A stretch of DNA of 64,000 nucleotides from Clostridium thermopalmarium DSM 5974 (GCF_002995795.1 NZ_PVXN01000065.1:79422-143421); one strand, 5' to 3'. Counted from the stretch's first letter, positions 44,677-54,313 are shown. Notes: generated by a model not told the origin, from the letters alone. A program made the numbers and translations.

Positions 44677-47280
44677 TTATTCTGTTATGCTCCATACACC
44701 ATTTACTTTTTTACAATTTAAGCTTATATCTTGAGTTTCTTTTACCTTATTTCCATCCTTTTCAACTACTGTTTCTGCACTAAATGATATAAAAGCAGTA
44801 TCAGAGGATAAATTCACTTTTCCTACTGTAACTTTTCCAACTTCTCCTTTAAAATCATCTTTCCATTTGTTTATAATATCATCCATGAAACTCCTCTGCC
44901 TAGCATCTAGATTGCTTGGAGATACAATTTCAAATTTAACATTCAAATCTCCTTCTTTACTTTCATTTACAGTAAACTGTGCTACTACAGCTTTAGGTAA
45001 TTTTTTCCCTGAAGAAGCTTTTACACTATCCTTTATTATAATATAGTAAGACTCTCCATATTCATAAGGCTGATTAGGAGTTAATTTTACTGAAGATTTG
45101 TCTTCTCCTAAAGAAACCTTTACAGATTGAGTTCTGCCCATACTATCAACCACAACAATATTGTCCTCTGTAATAGTACTTTCATCTAATTCCTTATTAA
45201 ATTTTATATTCCATTCCTTATCTTTTGGAACTACTTCTTTACCTTCTAAAGACTTAGTTGTGTAATCTGAAGGGAGTATATCATTTATACCTATTCCATA
45301 GGAAATCACTCCACTTTTATAAGTTCCTATATAAACCTTTCCATCATTACCACTAACCATACTAGTTATAGTATCATTTGCTTCTATATCATAAAGTCCA
45401 ATAAATTTATCTGAATTCTTTTCCTTTGCATAGAGCATATTATATCCTATCCATAATATTAACTTCCCATCTCCTGTCTCTTCTAATTTTCTTATTTCAG
45501 GATAGGTTTCCGTAAGATTTGAACCTTGACCACTGAATCTTAAGTCCTCTTGAGGTGTAAGATTTTCATCTAGTTTATAAACCTTATATCCATATGAACT
45601 ATTTCCACAAACAAATTCAAGCTCATCATTTTCATTTAAGAATATATTAACAGGTTCATCTCCATTTGGAGATCTATAATTTATTGCTCTATACTGATTT
45701 CCATTTAATTTATTCAATTTTACTCCATTAAGAGCTTTAGTAATCAAATAAACATCATCATTTTTGTCCTTTATTAGCTTATTATAAATTACACTATCAT
45801 AAGAATAAAGCTTTGATAACTCTATTTCTTCTACCTTCTTATCCTTGTCCACTACATAAAGCTTTTCTTCGCCTACAGCGTATAAGTATCCATTATCATC
45901 AAAAGCTATAGAAGAAGTATAGTTCATAGAACCTTCTTCATTATTTAATTTCACATACTCCTCTATAGAATTATCTTTTAACTTATAGACTATGTCATCA
46001 CATACAAAATATACTTCATCATTACAAATTACTGCACTAACATAGCTTTTAAATTTAGCTCCAGCATTATTTTCTATATTAAACTTATTATTCTTTAAAG
46101 TTACTTCTAAAAGCACATCATCACTGTTTTTATAATCTTCATCATAATTATAATTATCACTTATTATTCTAACATCTGAAATGTTATCTTTTAAAACCAC
46201 TGCTGAATTTGATACATAACTACCTACAATAGTATCTTCCGCTTCTCCTTGGCTTATAAGAGTAAAGCCTCTAGTATTTCTTACAGCAATATTGTTTTCA
46301 TCTTTTATACTGAATTCTTTACTTTCTTTTGATACTGTATATTTTTCTTGGATTTCATCATTAACTATTTCTTTAATTTTATCTTCATCTAAGACCCATA
46401 TATTCCCTTTAGCATCTTTTTCTATATCCTTTAAATTAGTTCCATTAAATTTCTTTATAACCTTTCCAGATTCAGACACGTGTACAATCTTATCTTTGTG
46501 AATAACCCATAGACTACCATCGTTATCTATACTATAGTCAACAATATCATCTTCAAAAGTATAGGTTTTATCTGTATCATCTTTATATATTCTAGTAAGC
46601 ATATACTTTTTAGTTTTGGAATCACTTTCTGTAACCTTAAAGCAAATTCCTTCATTTGAATCTGATTTTAAATTCGTAAAGGCATCATCATATTTAAAAC
46701 TTTCGCTTGCTTTAAGAGTACGGACGCTTTTCTCAACAGCACCTTCAGTATTTTCCACTTTTAAAAGATTATATATTCCCTCAGAAGAGTTATACACTGA
46801 AAACCACTTGTTTTTACTGCTATCTATTATTACTTCTTGAAGTTTAATATTATTATCTGTATCATTAAATGAAATATATTCATTTACAGCATTGGATTCT
46901 CCTGTAAACTTTTCACTGTCTATTGTTAACAATTTATACGTAGAGTTTGTTCTACATGGAGTTAAATATATGTACTTTCCACTTATTCCAATACTTGTAC
47001 TAGGAAAAATATCTACCTTGCCTAAGTTATACTTCTTAGCTTTTCCATCCTGTATAAAGTAAAGAGAATCCTCAGTAAGAACTAATGTGTAGTCATCATA
47101 TTGTTTTATTTTAAATATTTTACCTTCAATATTATATTTGTTAGCTATTTTAGTAGAGCTGCTATCATATTTTTTATAATCCTCTATAGCTTGTACTTCT
47201 TTACTTAAAAATCCCATTGGTAAAAGGGTAAGTATAAAAAAATATACCAATGCAAGACTAATAATCCTTTTATTCTTCAC
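44677..47280 (-). CDS. secreted beta-propeller protein with Ig-like domain
   Basis: An 867-residue exported protein of unknown role. A signal peptide covers about residues 1-31. Residues 35-670 consist of many short beta-strand repeats with phrases such as NIWVLDEDKI, GYLYAVGEEKLYVV and GKVYIGTYKSGVI, typical of one or two beta-propellers of sensor type. Residues 680-775 form a Big_5/SbsA-like Ig domain (WNIKFNKELDESTITEDNI; YEYGESYYIII). The last 100 residues look like a separate small alpha/beta domain. There is no LPXTG motif or membrane anchor. The start is GTG, after GGAGG. The gene is monocistronic. Confidence 0.75.
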   Translation of the reverse strand: MKNKRIISLALVYFFILTLLPMGFLSKEVQAIEDYKKYDSSSTKIANKYNIEGKIFKIKQYDDYTLVLTEDSLYFIQDGKAKKYNLGKVDIFPSTSIGISGKYIYLTPCRTNSTYKLLTIDSEKFTGESNAVNEYISFNDTDNNIKLQEVIIDSSKNKWFSVYNSSEGIYNLLKVENTEGAVEKSVRTLKASESFKYDDAFTNLKSDSNEGICFKVTESDSKTKKYMLTRIYKDDTDKTYTFEDDIVDYSIDNDGSLWVIHKDKIVHVSESGKVIKKFNGTNLKDIEKDAKGNIWVLDEDKIKEIVNDEIQEKYTVSKESKEFSIKDENNIAVRNTRGFTLISQGEAEDTIVGSYVSNSAVVLKDNISDVRIISDNYNYDEDYKNSDDVLLEVTLKNNKFNIENNAGAKFKSYVSAVICNDEVYFVCDDIVYKLKDNSIEEYVKLNNEEGSMNYTSSIAFDDNGYLYAVGEEKLYVVDKDKKVEEIELSKLYSYDSVIYNKLIKDKNDDVYLITKALNGVKLNKLNGNQYRAINYRSPNGDEPVNIFLNENDELEFVCGNSSYGYKVYKLDENLTPQEDLRFSGQGSNLTETYPEIRKLEETGDGKLILWIGYNMLYAKEKNSDKFIGLYDIEANDTITSMVSGNDGKVYIGTYKSGVISYGIGINDILPSDYTTKSLEGKEVVPKDKEWNIKFNKELDESTITEDNIVVVDSMGRTQSVKVSLGEDKSSVKLTPNQPYEYGESYYIIIKDSVKASSGKKLPKAVVAQFTVNESKEGDLNVKFEIVSPSNLDARQRSFMDDIINKWKDDFKGEVGKVTVGKVNLSSDTAFISFSAETVVEKDGNKVKETQDISLNCKKVNGVWSITE

Positions 47281-47368
47281 TTTATTTCCTCCAATCTTAT
47301 AATATGTATTGTATTCATTATACTACAACTTATGTAAAACTTTAAGCTTAAAAACTAATATCAATAAT

Positions 47369-47399
47369 TAAACCAACTTTATAAATTTAAAGTTGGTTT
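47369..47399 (-). terminator. hairpin at the end of the lar genes
   Basis: Arms AAACCAACTTT (47370-47380) and AAAGTTGGTTT (47389-47399) overlap the larB stop codon. The minus strand continues TTTAATTATT, a modest T-tract. Confidence 0.6.
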
Positions 47400-48133
47400 A
47401 TCATACTAGCTAGGTATCCAGCTCCAAATCCGTTATCTATATTTACAACACTTGTACCACTCGCACAGCTGTTTAACATCGATAAAAGCGCTGATAATCC
47501 GCCAAAATTAGCTCCATATCCCACACTGGTTGGTACTGCAATAACAGGTTTATCAACTAAACCTCCTACAACGCTAGCAAGAGCACCTTCCATACCAGCT
47601 ACAGCAATTACAACCTTTGCTCCTCTAATTATATCTAATTTACTGAATAGCCTGTGTATTCCAGCAACTCCCACATCGTTGATTCTCTCAACCCTATTTC
47701 CAAAAATTTCAGCTGTAATTGCTGCTTCTTCTGCTACAGGTAAATCCGAAGTACCTGCTGTAACTACAGCAATATAAGTATCTGTTTTAGAAACATCCTT
47801 TTTCTTTACAGTAATAGTTCTTGCAAGCTCATTGTACTCTGCTTCTTTACATATTTCCTTTACCGCTTCATACATTTCTTTTGTAGCTCTAGTTCCAAGT
47901 ATATTATTATCTTTTGTATTCATAAATTCCACAATGCCTTTTACCTGCTCAACTGTCTTTCCTGCACAATATATAACCTCAGGATATCCTACTCTTATTT
48001 CCCTATGATTATCAATCTTAGCATAACCTAACTCCTTATAAGGTAAATCTTCAAGCTTACTTGCGGCATCATTTATTGAAATACTGCCGCTTTTCACTCC
48101 TTCTAAAAGTGCTCTTATATCCTTAGAATTCAT
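47387..48133 (-). CDS. larB: LarB, pyridinium-3,5-biscarboxylic acid mononucleotide synthase
   Basis: A 248-residue enzyme of the nickel-pincer cofactor pathway. LarB carboxylates and hydrolyses nicotinic acid adenine dinucleotide to give the dicarboxylated pyridinium mononucleotide. The C-terminal part is PurE-like: [16 protein letters not shown] (about 122-137), [15 protein letters not shown] (about 176-190), [12 protein letters not shown] (about 199) and [19 protein letters not shown] (about 220), which holds the cysteine thought to attack the nicotinate ring. It is last in the order larC, larE, larB and begins one base after larE. Confidence 0.94.
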   Translation of the reverse strand: MNSKDIRALLEGVKSGSISINDAASKLEDLPYKELGYAKIDNHREIRVGYPEVIYCAGKTVEQVKGIVEFMNTKDNNILGTRATKEMYEAVKEICKEAEYNELARTITVKKKDVSKTDTYIAVVTAGTSDLPVAEEAAITAEIFGNRVERINDVGVAGIHRLFSKLDIIRGAKVVIAVAGMEGALASVVGGLVDKPVIAVPTSVGYGANFGGLSALLSMLNSCASGTSVVNIDNGFGAGYLASMINQL

Positions 48134-48134
48134 T

Positions 48135-48947
48135 CTAATTCCCCTTTTCTTCTATATTAAGGTTAAGACTTCCTGTCCTATATCCTTGCATATCCAATGA
48201 TACATATTTAAATCCGAATTCTTTTAGCTTTGAAGAAATTTCATCCATTAATTTTATATCAAATAGTCTAGGCATATCTTCTATTGGAACTTCAATTCTA
48301 GCTAAATCTCCGTGACATCTTACACGGACTGCTCTGAACCCTTTGTCCATTAGATACCTTTCTGACTTTTCTATTTTCTCCAAATCTTCTACCTTAAGCT
48401 CAGTTCCATAAGGAATTCTTGATAAAAGGCAAGCATATGGGGGTTTATTCCATGTTGGCAAATTAAGCTCTTTTGACAATTCTCTTATTTCATTTTTGCT
48501 TAATTTATTTTCAAGAAGAGGGCTTTTAATTTCAAGCTCCTTTAATGCTCTTAATCCTGGTCTATAGTCATTTATATCATCAGCATTTGTTCCATCCACC
48601 ACATAATTGTATCCATTTTTATTTGCAAAATCCTTTACCATTGTAAACACAGCTGTTTTGCATAAATAGCATCTATCTTCTGGATTAAACTTAATTTCAT
48701 CTATTATAACAGGAACTTCTAAAAACTCATGTCTTATTCCTATTTCCTTTACTAACTCTTTTGCTTCTTCTATCTCCCATTTAGGAATATAGGGAGATAC
48801 CACTGTAAGCGCCGCAGCTTTATCTCCTAATGCTTCCTTTGCAGCTTTGAGTAAGAATGTGCTATCCACTCCTCCTGAAAAAGCTACTACTACACTTCCT
48901 AAATTCTTTAGATAATTAATAAGATTTGAATACTTTTGATTATTCAT
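48135..48947 (-). CDS. larE: LarE, sacrificial or iron-sulfur sulfur transferase for the nickel-pincer cofactor
   Basis: A 270-residue PP-loop ATPase that adenylates the cofactor precursor and converts its carboxylates to thiocarboxylates. The PP-loop reads [14 protein letters not shown] (about 22-35). A CYLCK pair (about 92-96) and [10 protein letters not shown] (about 172-181) are present. The cysteine of the latter corresponds in position to the sacrificial cysteine described in Lactiplantibacillus LarE. Whether this enzyme is sacrificial or recharges through a cluster cannot be decided here. It overlaps the end of larC by eight bases and is one base ahead of larB. Confidence 0.94.
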   Translation of the reverse strand: MNNQKYSNLINYLKNLGSVVVAFSGGVDSTFLLKAAKEALGDKAAALTVVSPYIPKWEIEEAKELVKEIGIRHEFLEVPVIIDEIKFNPEDRCYLCKTAVFTMVKDFANKNGYNYVVDGTNADDINDYRPGLRALKELEIKSPLLENKLSKNEIRELSKELNLPTWNKPPYACLLSRIPYGTELKVEDLEKIEKSERYLMDKGFRAVRVRCHGDLARIEVPIEDMPRLFDIKLMDEISSKLKEFGFKYVSLDMQGYRTGSLNLNIEEKGN

Positions 48948-49422
48948 TTATAATCCCTCCCATGGTCTTTAACACTTCATCATATATGTTTTTAATAGGC
49001 TCACTATTATCTTCCGCAAGCTTTCTGCAATCCTCATATTCTGGCTTTGCCTTTATTAATTTGCCTTTGTAATAAGCTTTTTTAACAGATACTTTTCCAT
49101 AAATGGTGTCCACAGTTTGAAATTCTCTTTTTAACTTGGTTCTACTGATTTTATATTCTCTAATTCCTAAAGTAGTCGTTTCTTTAAAAATTATCTCCTT
49201 TATATCTTCTTTATTCTCTTTTCTACAGAGCACACTTAGTATAACACCTAATCTTTCCTTTTTCATAAGAATCGGAATCCTATATACATCTAAAGCCCCT
49301 TTATTAAAAAGTCGTTCTATAATATATTCATATATTTCTGGATTCATATCATCAATGTTACATTCTAAAACATAGGCTTCATCTTTATCCTCCGTATTTA
49401 TATGTAATTCCTTAGTTTTTTT
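48940..49422 (-). CDS. larC: LarC C-terminal half (LarC2), in the -1 frame relative to LarC1
   Basis: This reading frame is open from 49422, immediately after a -1-frame TAA at 49425-49423, to its stop at 48940. It begins inside the A9 run that ends LarC1. It encodes about 160 residues: KKTKELHINTEDKDEAY, then LECNIDDMNPEIYEYI and LFNKGALDV, which are conserved LarC C-terminal motifs. The conserved motifs begin upstream of the first ATG (49347), so translation from that ATG alone would lack part of the domain. The half is most likely reached by ribosomal frameshifting. LarC1-LarC2 fusion by programmed frameshifting is known for lar in Lactiplantibacillus plantarum. Confidence 0.85.
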   Translation of the reverse strand, partial: KKTKELHINTEDKDEAYVLECNIDDMNPEIYEYIIERLFNKGALDVYRIPILMKKERLGVILSVLCRKENKEDIKEIIFKETTTLGIREYKISRTKLKREFQTVDTIYGKVSVKKAYYKGKLIKAKPEYEDCRKLAEDNSEPIKNIYDEVLKTMGGIINE

Positions 49423-50282
49423 TTACCTAAATATACTCTTAATACATTTGGAATTTCTGTATCCCTGCCACCTACTCCATATCCTATCTTTTCAATGGTA
49501 AAATCTTTCATATCTGAAAATTCATCCACAGAAGAAGCTAAAATTGCAGCTCCTGTTGGAGTTGTTGTTTCAAAAGGTACTATTCCTGTTTTTACTGGTA
49601 TTCCTTTAAGTATTTCTACTGTAGCAGGTGCTGGAACTGGAATAAGTCCATGAGCACATTTCACAAATCCTCCACCAAGTTCTACTGAAGATGCCATAAC
49701 TTTGTCCACCTTTAAGTAATCTAAACATATAGCAGCTCCTACTATATCTACTATGGAATCCACAGCTCCTACCTCATGAAAATGCACTTCATAAAGCGGT
49801 TTTCCATGAACTTTTGCTTCCGCTTCAGCTACTTTTCTAAACATATTTAAGCTCATTTTTTTTACATTATCATTAAGTTCACTTGAATTTATTATTTTCT
49901 CAATATGCTCTAGATTTCTATGAACATGGTGGTTATGGCTGTGAGAATGACTATGAACATCATGGTGATTATGTGAATGATTATGATCTTGTGAGTGTTC
50001 ATGAGTATATCCATCTTCATGTATATGTTCATGATGAGTTTTAGTTTGTCCATGCTCTTCATCGCAGCATGCTTCATCATTATGTTTTAAAATTACATCT
50101 ACCTTTGTACCTTCAATTCCTTTTCTACTTTCTTTTCCAACCTTTATTTCAAACTCACTGTCCATCCTTAGTTTAGATAGCTCTCTTATCAAAAAGTCCT
50201 TATCTACACCAAGGTCTATCATAGCTCCTAAATTCATGTCCCCACTTATTCCTGCAAAACAGTCATAATAAAGTACTTTCAT
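49398..50282 (-). CDS. larC: LarC N-terminal half (LarC1), nickel insertion protein with His-rich segment
   Basis: LarC inserts nickel into the thiocarboxylated pincer precursor using CTP. This 294-residue half starts MKVLYYDCFAGISGDMNLGA, the classic LarC N-terminus. Other conserved parts are VHFHEVGAVDSIVDIVGAA (about 166-184) and PTPAPATVEIL-type sequence (PVPAPATVEILKG). Residues about 75-130 are a His-rich insert with roughly twenty histidines plus a CC pair, a likely nickel store. The frame ends at 49398, nine codons after GGT, with A9 forming AAA AAA AAA, a slippery A-AAA-AAA heptamer. The start follows GAGAGGG. Confidence 0.93.
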   Translation of the reverse strand: MKVLYYDCFAGISGDMNLGAMIDLGVDKDFLIRELSKLRMDSEFEIKVGKESRKGIEGTKVDVILKHNDEACCDEEHGQTKTHHEHIHEDGYTHEHSQDHNHSHNHHDVHSHSHSHNHHVHRNLEHIEKIINSSELNDNVKKMSLNMFRKVAEAEAKVHGKPLYEVHFHEVGAVDSIVDIVGAAICLDYLKVDKVMASSVELGGGFVKCAHGLIPVPAPATVEILKGIPVKTGIVPFETTTPTGAAILASSVDEFSDMKDFTIEKIGYGVGGRDTEIPNVLRVYLGKKKLRNYI

Positions 50283-50481
50283 ATTTCCCTCTCCTATTCT
50301 TTGCTATAGTTACCATTTGATATTTTATACTCTGTAAAAAACTTTTTATATCTTAATTATATATTGTGCGTATCTTATTATTTAATGTCAACATATTATA
50401 TATGTAGCATTTTTTATGCCAAGAAAAAACATATTATTTATATAGTTTAATAAAAACTAAAATAAAAGTCTACTAATTTTA

Positions 50482-50515
50482 TCTCATTATGAGAAAACTT
50501 TTTCTCATAATGAGA
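50482..50515. promoter_or_regulatory. double palindromic site upstream of larC
   Basis: TCTCATTATGAGA (50482-50494) and TCTCATAATGAGA (50503-50515) are each palindromic and lie 21 bp apart centre to centre, about two helical turns. Together with the bases between them they also form one larger imperfect palindrome. The arrangement suits two dimers bound on the same DNA face. The regulator is unknown. Confidence 0.55.
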
Positions 50516-50563
50516 AGTCCAAACAATATATTCTCAATTTGATACTATATAAATAATAAATGA

Positions 50564-50641
50564 GGCCAGACTACATTTTTATTAAACATTGTAGTCTGAC
50601 CCCTTTATTTTTAACTTAAAATTTGTGTTCTGACCCCTTTA
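50564..50641. repeat. hairpin with GGGGTCAGA-type direct repeats
   Basis: Arms GGCCAGACTACA (50564-50575) and TGTAGTCTGACC (50590-50601) pair with one mismatch. TCTGACCCCTTTA occurs at 50595-50607 and again at 50629-50641. On the minus strand it begins six bases after the glcD-like stop codon and could end that transcript, though a T-run is lacking. The AAAGGGGTCAGA motif resembles ends of REP-like or IS200/IS605-related sequences, which is only an impression. Confidence 0.5.
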
Positions 50642-50646
50642 ATTGT

Positions 50647-52047
50647 TTATTGGCAAACCTTTCCTGGATTTAGAATATTTTTAGGGTCAAATGCTTGTTT
50701 TATGCCTTTCATTATGTTTATATAGCTTTCTCCATATTGATGGAACATATATTCTTTTTTAGCATATCCTATTCCGTGTTCTCCTGATACAAGTCCTCTT
50801 AATTCTTCTGACTTCTTGTACATGCAATCAAATACTTCCTTTAATTTCTTTTCCCATTCTTCATCACTTAAATCATCTTTACAAATATAAACGTGTAAGT
50901 TTCCATCTCCAGCGTGTCCAAAGCTTGGAATTCTAATGTTGAACTGTTTTTCTAATTCCTTAGTATATTTAATAAAGTTTGCAACTTCATTTCTTGGAAC
51001 AACAACGTCGCACTCATCCATCTCAGTTGTTGATGCTTTAATTGCTTCAAGGAAAGCTCCTCTAGCTGACCATACAGATTCTTTTCTTTCATCTGTATCA
51101 ACTATGAATACATCAAGTGCTCCTTCAGCTAAGCAAAGGTCTGCAACTGTTTCATAATCAGCTTCTACTTGTGCTGTACTATTTCCATCAAAAGTTAATA
51201 GAAGATATGCATCAGATGAATTATCTGGGAATTTCTTTCCTAAGAACTCTTCAGCACTAAGTATAACTTCTCTTTGCATGAATTCTATAGCAGTTGGAAC
51301 TGCTTTTGATTTTATTATCTTAGGAACTGTTTCAATAGCAGTGTCTATATCCTTAAATGGTATAAGCAAGCTTACAGATTTTTTAGGAAGTGGTACTAAT
51401 TTTAATATAGCTTTTGTTATTATTCCTAAAGTTCCCTCTGAGCCTACAATCAAATCTTTTAAGCTATAACCTGAGCTATTTTTAACAACCTTTCCACCAA
51501 GTTCAAGTATATCCCCATTTGGAAGAACTACCTCAAGACCACGTACATAATCTCTTGTAACTCCGTATTTAACAGCTCTCATACCACCTGCATTTGTACT
51601 GATATTTCCACCAATTGTAGCACTCTTTTCACCTGGATCTGGTGGGTAGAAAAGATCAAATTCCTCTACATATTTACCAATCTCCATTAAAAGAACACCT
51701 GGCTCTAAGGTTAATGTTAAATTTTCTTCGTCCAATTCTAGAATATTGTTCATTTCTGTTGTTTCTAGCATTATTCCACCATGTAAAGGAACTGATGCTC
51801 CAACAAGACCTGTACCTGAACCTCTAACTACTACAGGAATTGTATTTTCATAAGCATATTTCATTATTTTTGAAATTTCTTCTGTTTTGTGCACCCTAAC
51901 TAACACTTCAGGATAATTGCTTATTCCGCCTAATTCATCATGGCTATAATCCTCACTAATTTCATCTCCATATAAAACCTTATCCTCACCAACCACTGAC
52001 TTTAAAAATTCTACATCTTTGTTATCTATCTTTTTATATTGACTCAT
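50647..52047 (-). CDS. lctD: FAD-linked D-lactate/glycolate dehydrogenase subunit, LctD/GlcD type
   Basis: A 466-residue flavoprotein with a PCMH-type FAD domain at the N-terminus ([19 protein letters not shown], about 56-74, and [17 protein letters not shown], about 118) and a FAD-oxidase C-terminal domain ([13 protein letters not shown], about 377; [12 protein letters not shown], about 426). Alone it could be a glycolate or lactate oxidase. Directly after EtfB and EtfA genes it matches the dehydrogenase of the lactate dehydrogenase/Etf complex of Acetobacterium, which oxidises lactate with NAD by electron confurcation with ferredoxin. The start follows GGGGGG by eight bases. The gap to etfA is 154 bases. 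The symbol is given by context and homology pattern. Confidence 0.88.
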   Translation of the reverse strand: MSQYKKIDNKDVEFLKSVVGEDKVLYGDEISEDYSHDELGGISNYPEVLVRVHKTEEISKIMKYAYENTIPVVVRGSGTGLVGASVPLHGGIMLETTEMNNILELDEENLTLTLEPGVLLMEIGKYVEEFDLFYPPDPGEKSATIGGNISTNAGGMRAVKYGVTRDYVRGLEVVLPNGDILELGGKVVKNSSGYSLKDLIVGSEGTLGIITKAILKLVPLPKKSVSLLIPFKDIDTAIETVPKIIKSKAVPTAIEFMQREVILSAEEFLGKKFPDNSSDAYLLLTFDGNSTAQVEADYETVADLCLAEGALDVFIVDTDERKESVWSARGAFLEAIKASTTEMDECDVVVPRNEVANFIKYTKELEKQFNIRIPSFGHAGDGNLHVYICKDDLSDEEWEKKLKEVFDCMYKKSEELRGLVSGEHGIGYAKKEYMFHQYGESYINIMKGIKQAFDPKNILNPGKVCQ

Positions 52048-52201
52048 AATTAAAACCCCCCGAACCTTTTTTAGTACCTAACACTTTGTTCCTAACGCTC
52101 CTAGTCTATAATTTTAACTTACTATATTTTAAACTTTACACTTTAAACTTACCTTCCTAAGCTTAGCACAGCGAATAAACCCTCTAAACTTCTGACCTCA
52201 A

Positions 52202-53422
52202 TTATTTTGCTGCTGCTACTTCTGATAAAGCTTCACCGTTTTTGATTTTTTCAATAAGTTTTGGAACTATTTCATAAAGGTCACCAACTATTCCATAGTG
52301 AGCAACATTGAATATAGATGCATCTGGATCATTATTTATTGCTATGATAGTTTCTGAATTATTCATACCAGCTACAAATTGTACTGAACCCTGAATTCCA
52401 AGGGTGATTATAAGTTTTGGCTTTACCGTTCTTCCACTAAGACCTATTTGTCTTTTTGCATCTATCCAACCTGCTTCAACAAGTGGTCTTGTTCCAGCAA
52501 CTTGTGCTCCTAATGCATCAGCTAATTCATAAACAAGCTGCATATCTTTCTCTGATTTTACTCCTCTACCTGCTGCTACAATTACTTCTGCATCTGATAT
52601 ACTTACTTCTTTTTCTTTTTTTGTTATCTTAAGAACCTTTATTCCTGACTTAAACTTATCTCTTGACATCTCGCATACTGTAACCTTACCAGTAGCTTTC
52701 TCACTTCTTTCTGGAGCTGAGAAAATTTTATATCTTACAGTAGCAAATTGAGGTCTATTGTTGCTTGTTATAATTTGTGCCATTATATTACCGCCAAAAG
52801 CTGGTCTTATTTGAACTAGGTCTGTGTTCTCCTTCATATCAAGGATTGTACAATCTGCTGTAAGTCCGGTCTTAAATCTTGCTGCAACTCTTGGTGCAAG
52901 AGATCTACCTACTGTTGTAGCCCCAACTAATATTGATGAAGGCTTAACCTTATTTATAAAATCTTCAAAAGCTGCTGTATATGGTTCGATTCTGAAATCC
53001 TTAAGCTCTTCGTAATCGTATACAAATACCTCATCAACCCCATAATGCAATAATTTTTTAGCTTTATCTTTAATGTTATATCCAATAAATACAGCATAAA
53101 CTGGATGATTTATCTTAGCTGCAAGCTCTCTTCCCTTTCCTATAAGCTCAAGAGTTACAGGGTGAATTTCCCCCTCTACATGGTCAACATATATTGCAAT
53201 TCCATTCCATAAACTCTTATCTACCTTAGGACCTTGCTCTTCTTCCACGTACTCCATTACTCCTTCAGGTCCTTTTTTTACACAAAGTTTGCACATCTTA
53301 CATGCTGCTGTTATTTCCAACTTACCATTGTTTTCTACTAATGCACCAAACGGACATACTTTCACTAATTCTTCTATAACTTCTTTGTTTAATTTATCTT
53401 CATGAACCAATAACTTTCCCAT
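52202..53422 (-). CDS. lctC: electron-transfer flavoprotein alpha subunit with N-terminal iron-sulfur domain
   Basis: A 406-residue EtfA. The first 60 residues hold Cys23, Cys41, Cys44 and Cys47 (CPFGA; CKMCKLC), enough for one [4Fe-4S] cluster. That extension is what distinguishes LctC-type EtfA from ordinary EtfA. The rest has the alpha-subunit FAD domain with GRGVKSEKDM (about 287) and the signature LGIQGSVQFVAGMNNS (about 342-357). The subunit should carry the electron-transferring FAD of the bifurcating complex. It follows etfB by 45 bases and precedes the dehydrogenase. The start follows GGGGGG by six bases. Confidence 0.93.
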   Translation of the reverse strand: MGKLLVHEDKLNKEVIEELVKVCPFGALVENNGKLEITAACKMCKLCVKKGPEGVMEYVEEEQGPKVDKSLWNGIAIYVDHVEGEIHPVTLELIGKGRELAAKINHPVYAVFIGYNIKDKAKKLLHYGVDEVFVYDYEELKDFRIEPYTAAFEDFINKVKPSSILVGATTVGRSLAPRVAARFKTGLTADCTILDMKENTDLVQIRPAFGGNIMAQIITSNNRPQFATVRYKIFSAPERSEKATGKVTVCEMSRDKFKSGIKVLKITKKEKEVSISDAEVIVAAGRGVKSEKDMQLVYELADALGAQVAGTRPLVEAGWIDAKRQIGLSGRTVKPKLIITLGIQGSVQFVAGMNNSETIIAINNDPDASIFNVAHYGIVGDLYEIVPKLIEKIKNGEALSEVAAAK

Positions 53423-53467
53423 TTAAATCCCCCCAACTTTTTTAGTAACCAGCTTTTTTAGATTCTA

Positions 53468-54256
53468 TTATGCAAATTTAAGTTCTTTCAGTTTAGCAAA
53501 AAGTCTCTCAGTAAGTTCTTCGCCGTCACCTTTCCACATTTCCTTATCAGTATTTGATTCTGGTGGAAATATTCTTTCAACTTGAGTTGCTGAACCATTT
53601 AATCCATAATTATTTTCGTTCTTATCTTCTAAGTCAGCTAAGCTAAATACCTTTATTTCTTTGTCTTTAGTCTCTAATTTTTTCTTATAGGATGGAAGTC
53701 TTGGAGTATATATATCCTTTTCAACTGTTATAAGACAAGGATATTTAATTTCCTGAATTTCTACTGTTTCCGCCATATCCATTTCAACAGTTATTGAATC
53801 ATCCTTAACTTCTATAATTTTTCTTACATTAGCTACATGTGGAATTCCTAAATATTCTGCTATCTCTGGTCCAACTTGTGCTGTGTCTCCATCTGTTGTT
53901 TGTTTTCCACAGATGATAAGGTCAGGATTTCCTGTCATTTTTACCCCTTGTGATAATGTATAAGCTGTAGCTAGTACATCTGCGCCACCAAATTTTCTAT
54001 CTGAAAGTAATGTTCCCTCATCTGCCCCCATCATAAATGCCTCTTTTATAATATCCTTTGCTTGAGGTGGTCCCATACTTATTACATTAACTTTTCCACC
54101 CTTTTCTTCTCTAATTCTAAATGCGCTTTCTAAAGCATAGAGATCATATGGATTCATCTTAGAATCTATACCATCTCTTTTTAAAACTCCTGTAACTGGA
54201 TCAACTTCAACCTTTGTTGTTCCTGGAACTTGTTTGATACAAACCAATATTTCCAT
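53468..54256 (-). CDS. lctB: electron-transfer flavoprotein beta subunit
   Basis: A 262-residue EtfB. The N-terminus [16 protein letters not shown] and the signature [21 protein letters not shown] (key residues at about 116-135) are those of bifurcating-type EtfB, where the beta subunit holds the bifurcating FAD and the NADH site. It is the first structural gene of the operon, 507 bases from the FadR-type regulator gene. TGGTnnnACCA-like operators lie upstream. The start follows GGGGG by eight bases. Confidence 0.93.
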   Translation of the reverse strand: MEILVCIKQVPGTTKVEVDPVTGVLKRDGIDSKMNPYDLYALESAFRIREEKGGKVNVISMGPPQAKDIIKEAFMMGADEGTLLSDRKFGGADVLATAYTLSQGVKMTGNPDLIICGKQTTDGDTAQVGPEIAEYLGIPHVANVRKIIEVKDDSITVEMDMAETVEIQEIKYPCLITVEKDIYTPRLPSYKKKLETKDKEIKVFSLADLEDKNENNYGLNGSATQVERIFPPESNTDKEMWKGDGEELTERLFAKLKELKFA

Positions 54257-54295
54257 GTCTTAATCCCCCATTCTATTTTATAAGTAAAGTAATTA

Positions 54296-54313
54296 TGGTA
54301 AGTCGTCTTACCA
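54296..54313 (-). promoter_or_regulatory. candidate LctA/FadR-type operator 1
   Basis: A perfect inverted repeat TGGTAAG-TCGT-CTTACCA lies 40 bases upstream of the etfB start. It contains the TGGT...ACCA half-sites typical of lactate-responsive FadR-type GntR regulators. Its wide four-base centre is unusual; typical sites are shorter. Confidence 0.6.

Larger units (their letters stand above)
50283..50646. other. 364-bp intergenic region between the dehydrogenase and larC
   Basis: The stretch is very AT-rich and holds two 13-bp palindromes (50482-50515) and a hairpin with a flanking direct repeat (50564-50641). No open frame or known RNA family is convincing. It separates lctD-type and lar genes that are on the same strand, so the lar genes may have their own promoter here. 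Confidence 0.8.

Noticed and set aside
49398..49432. larC as a simple pseudogene caused by a frameshift
   Set aside because: Both halves keep conserved motifs, the shift falls exactly in a slippery A-run, and the same split with programmed frameshifting is known in other lar operons. A sequencing error in the homopolymer remains possible.
52048..52201. A fifth copy of the dispersed repeat in the etfA-dehydrogenase gap
   Set aside because: It has a loosely similar TTAGCACAGCGAATAAACC-type stretch but lacks the shared core and the hairpins, so the resemblance is treated as chance.
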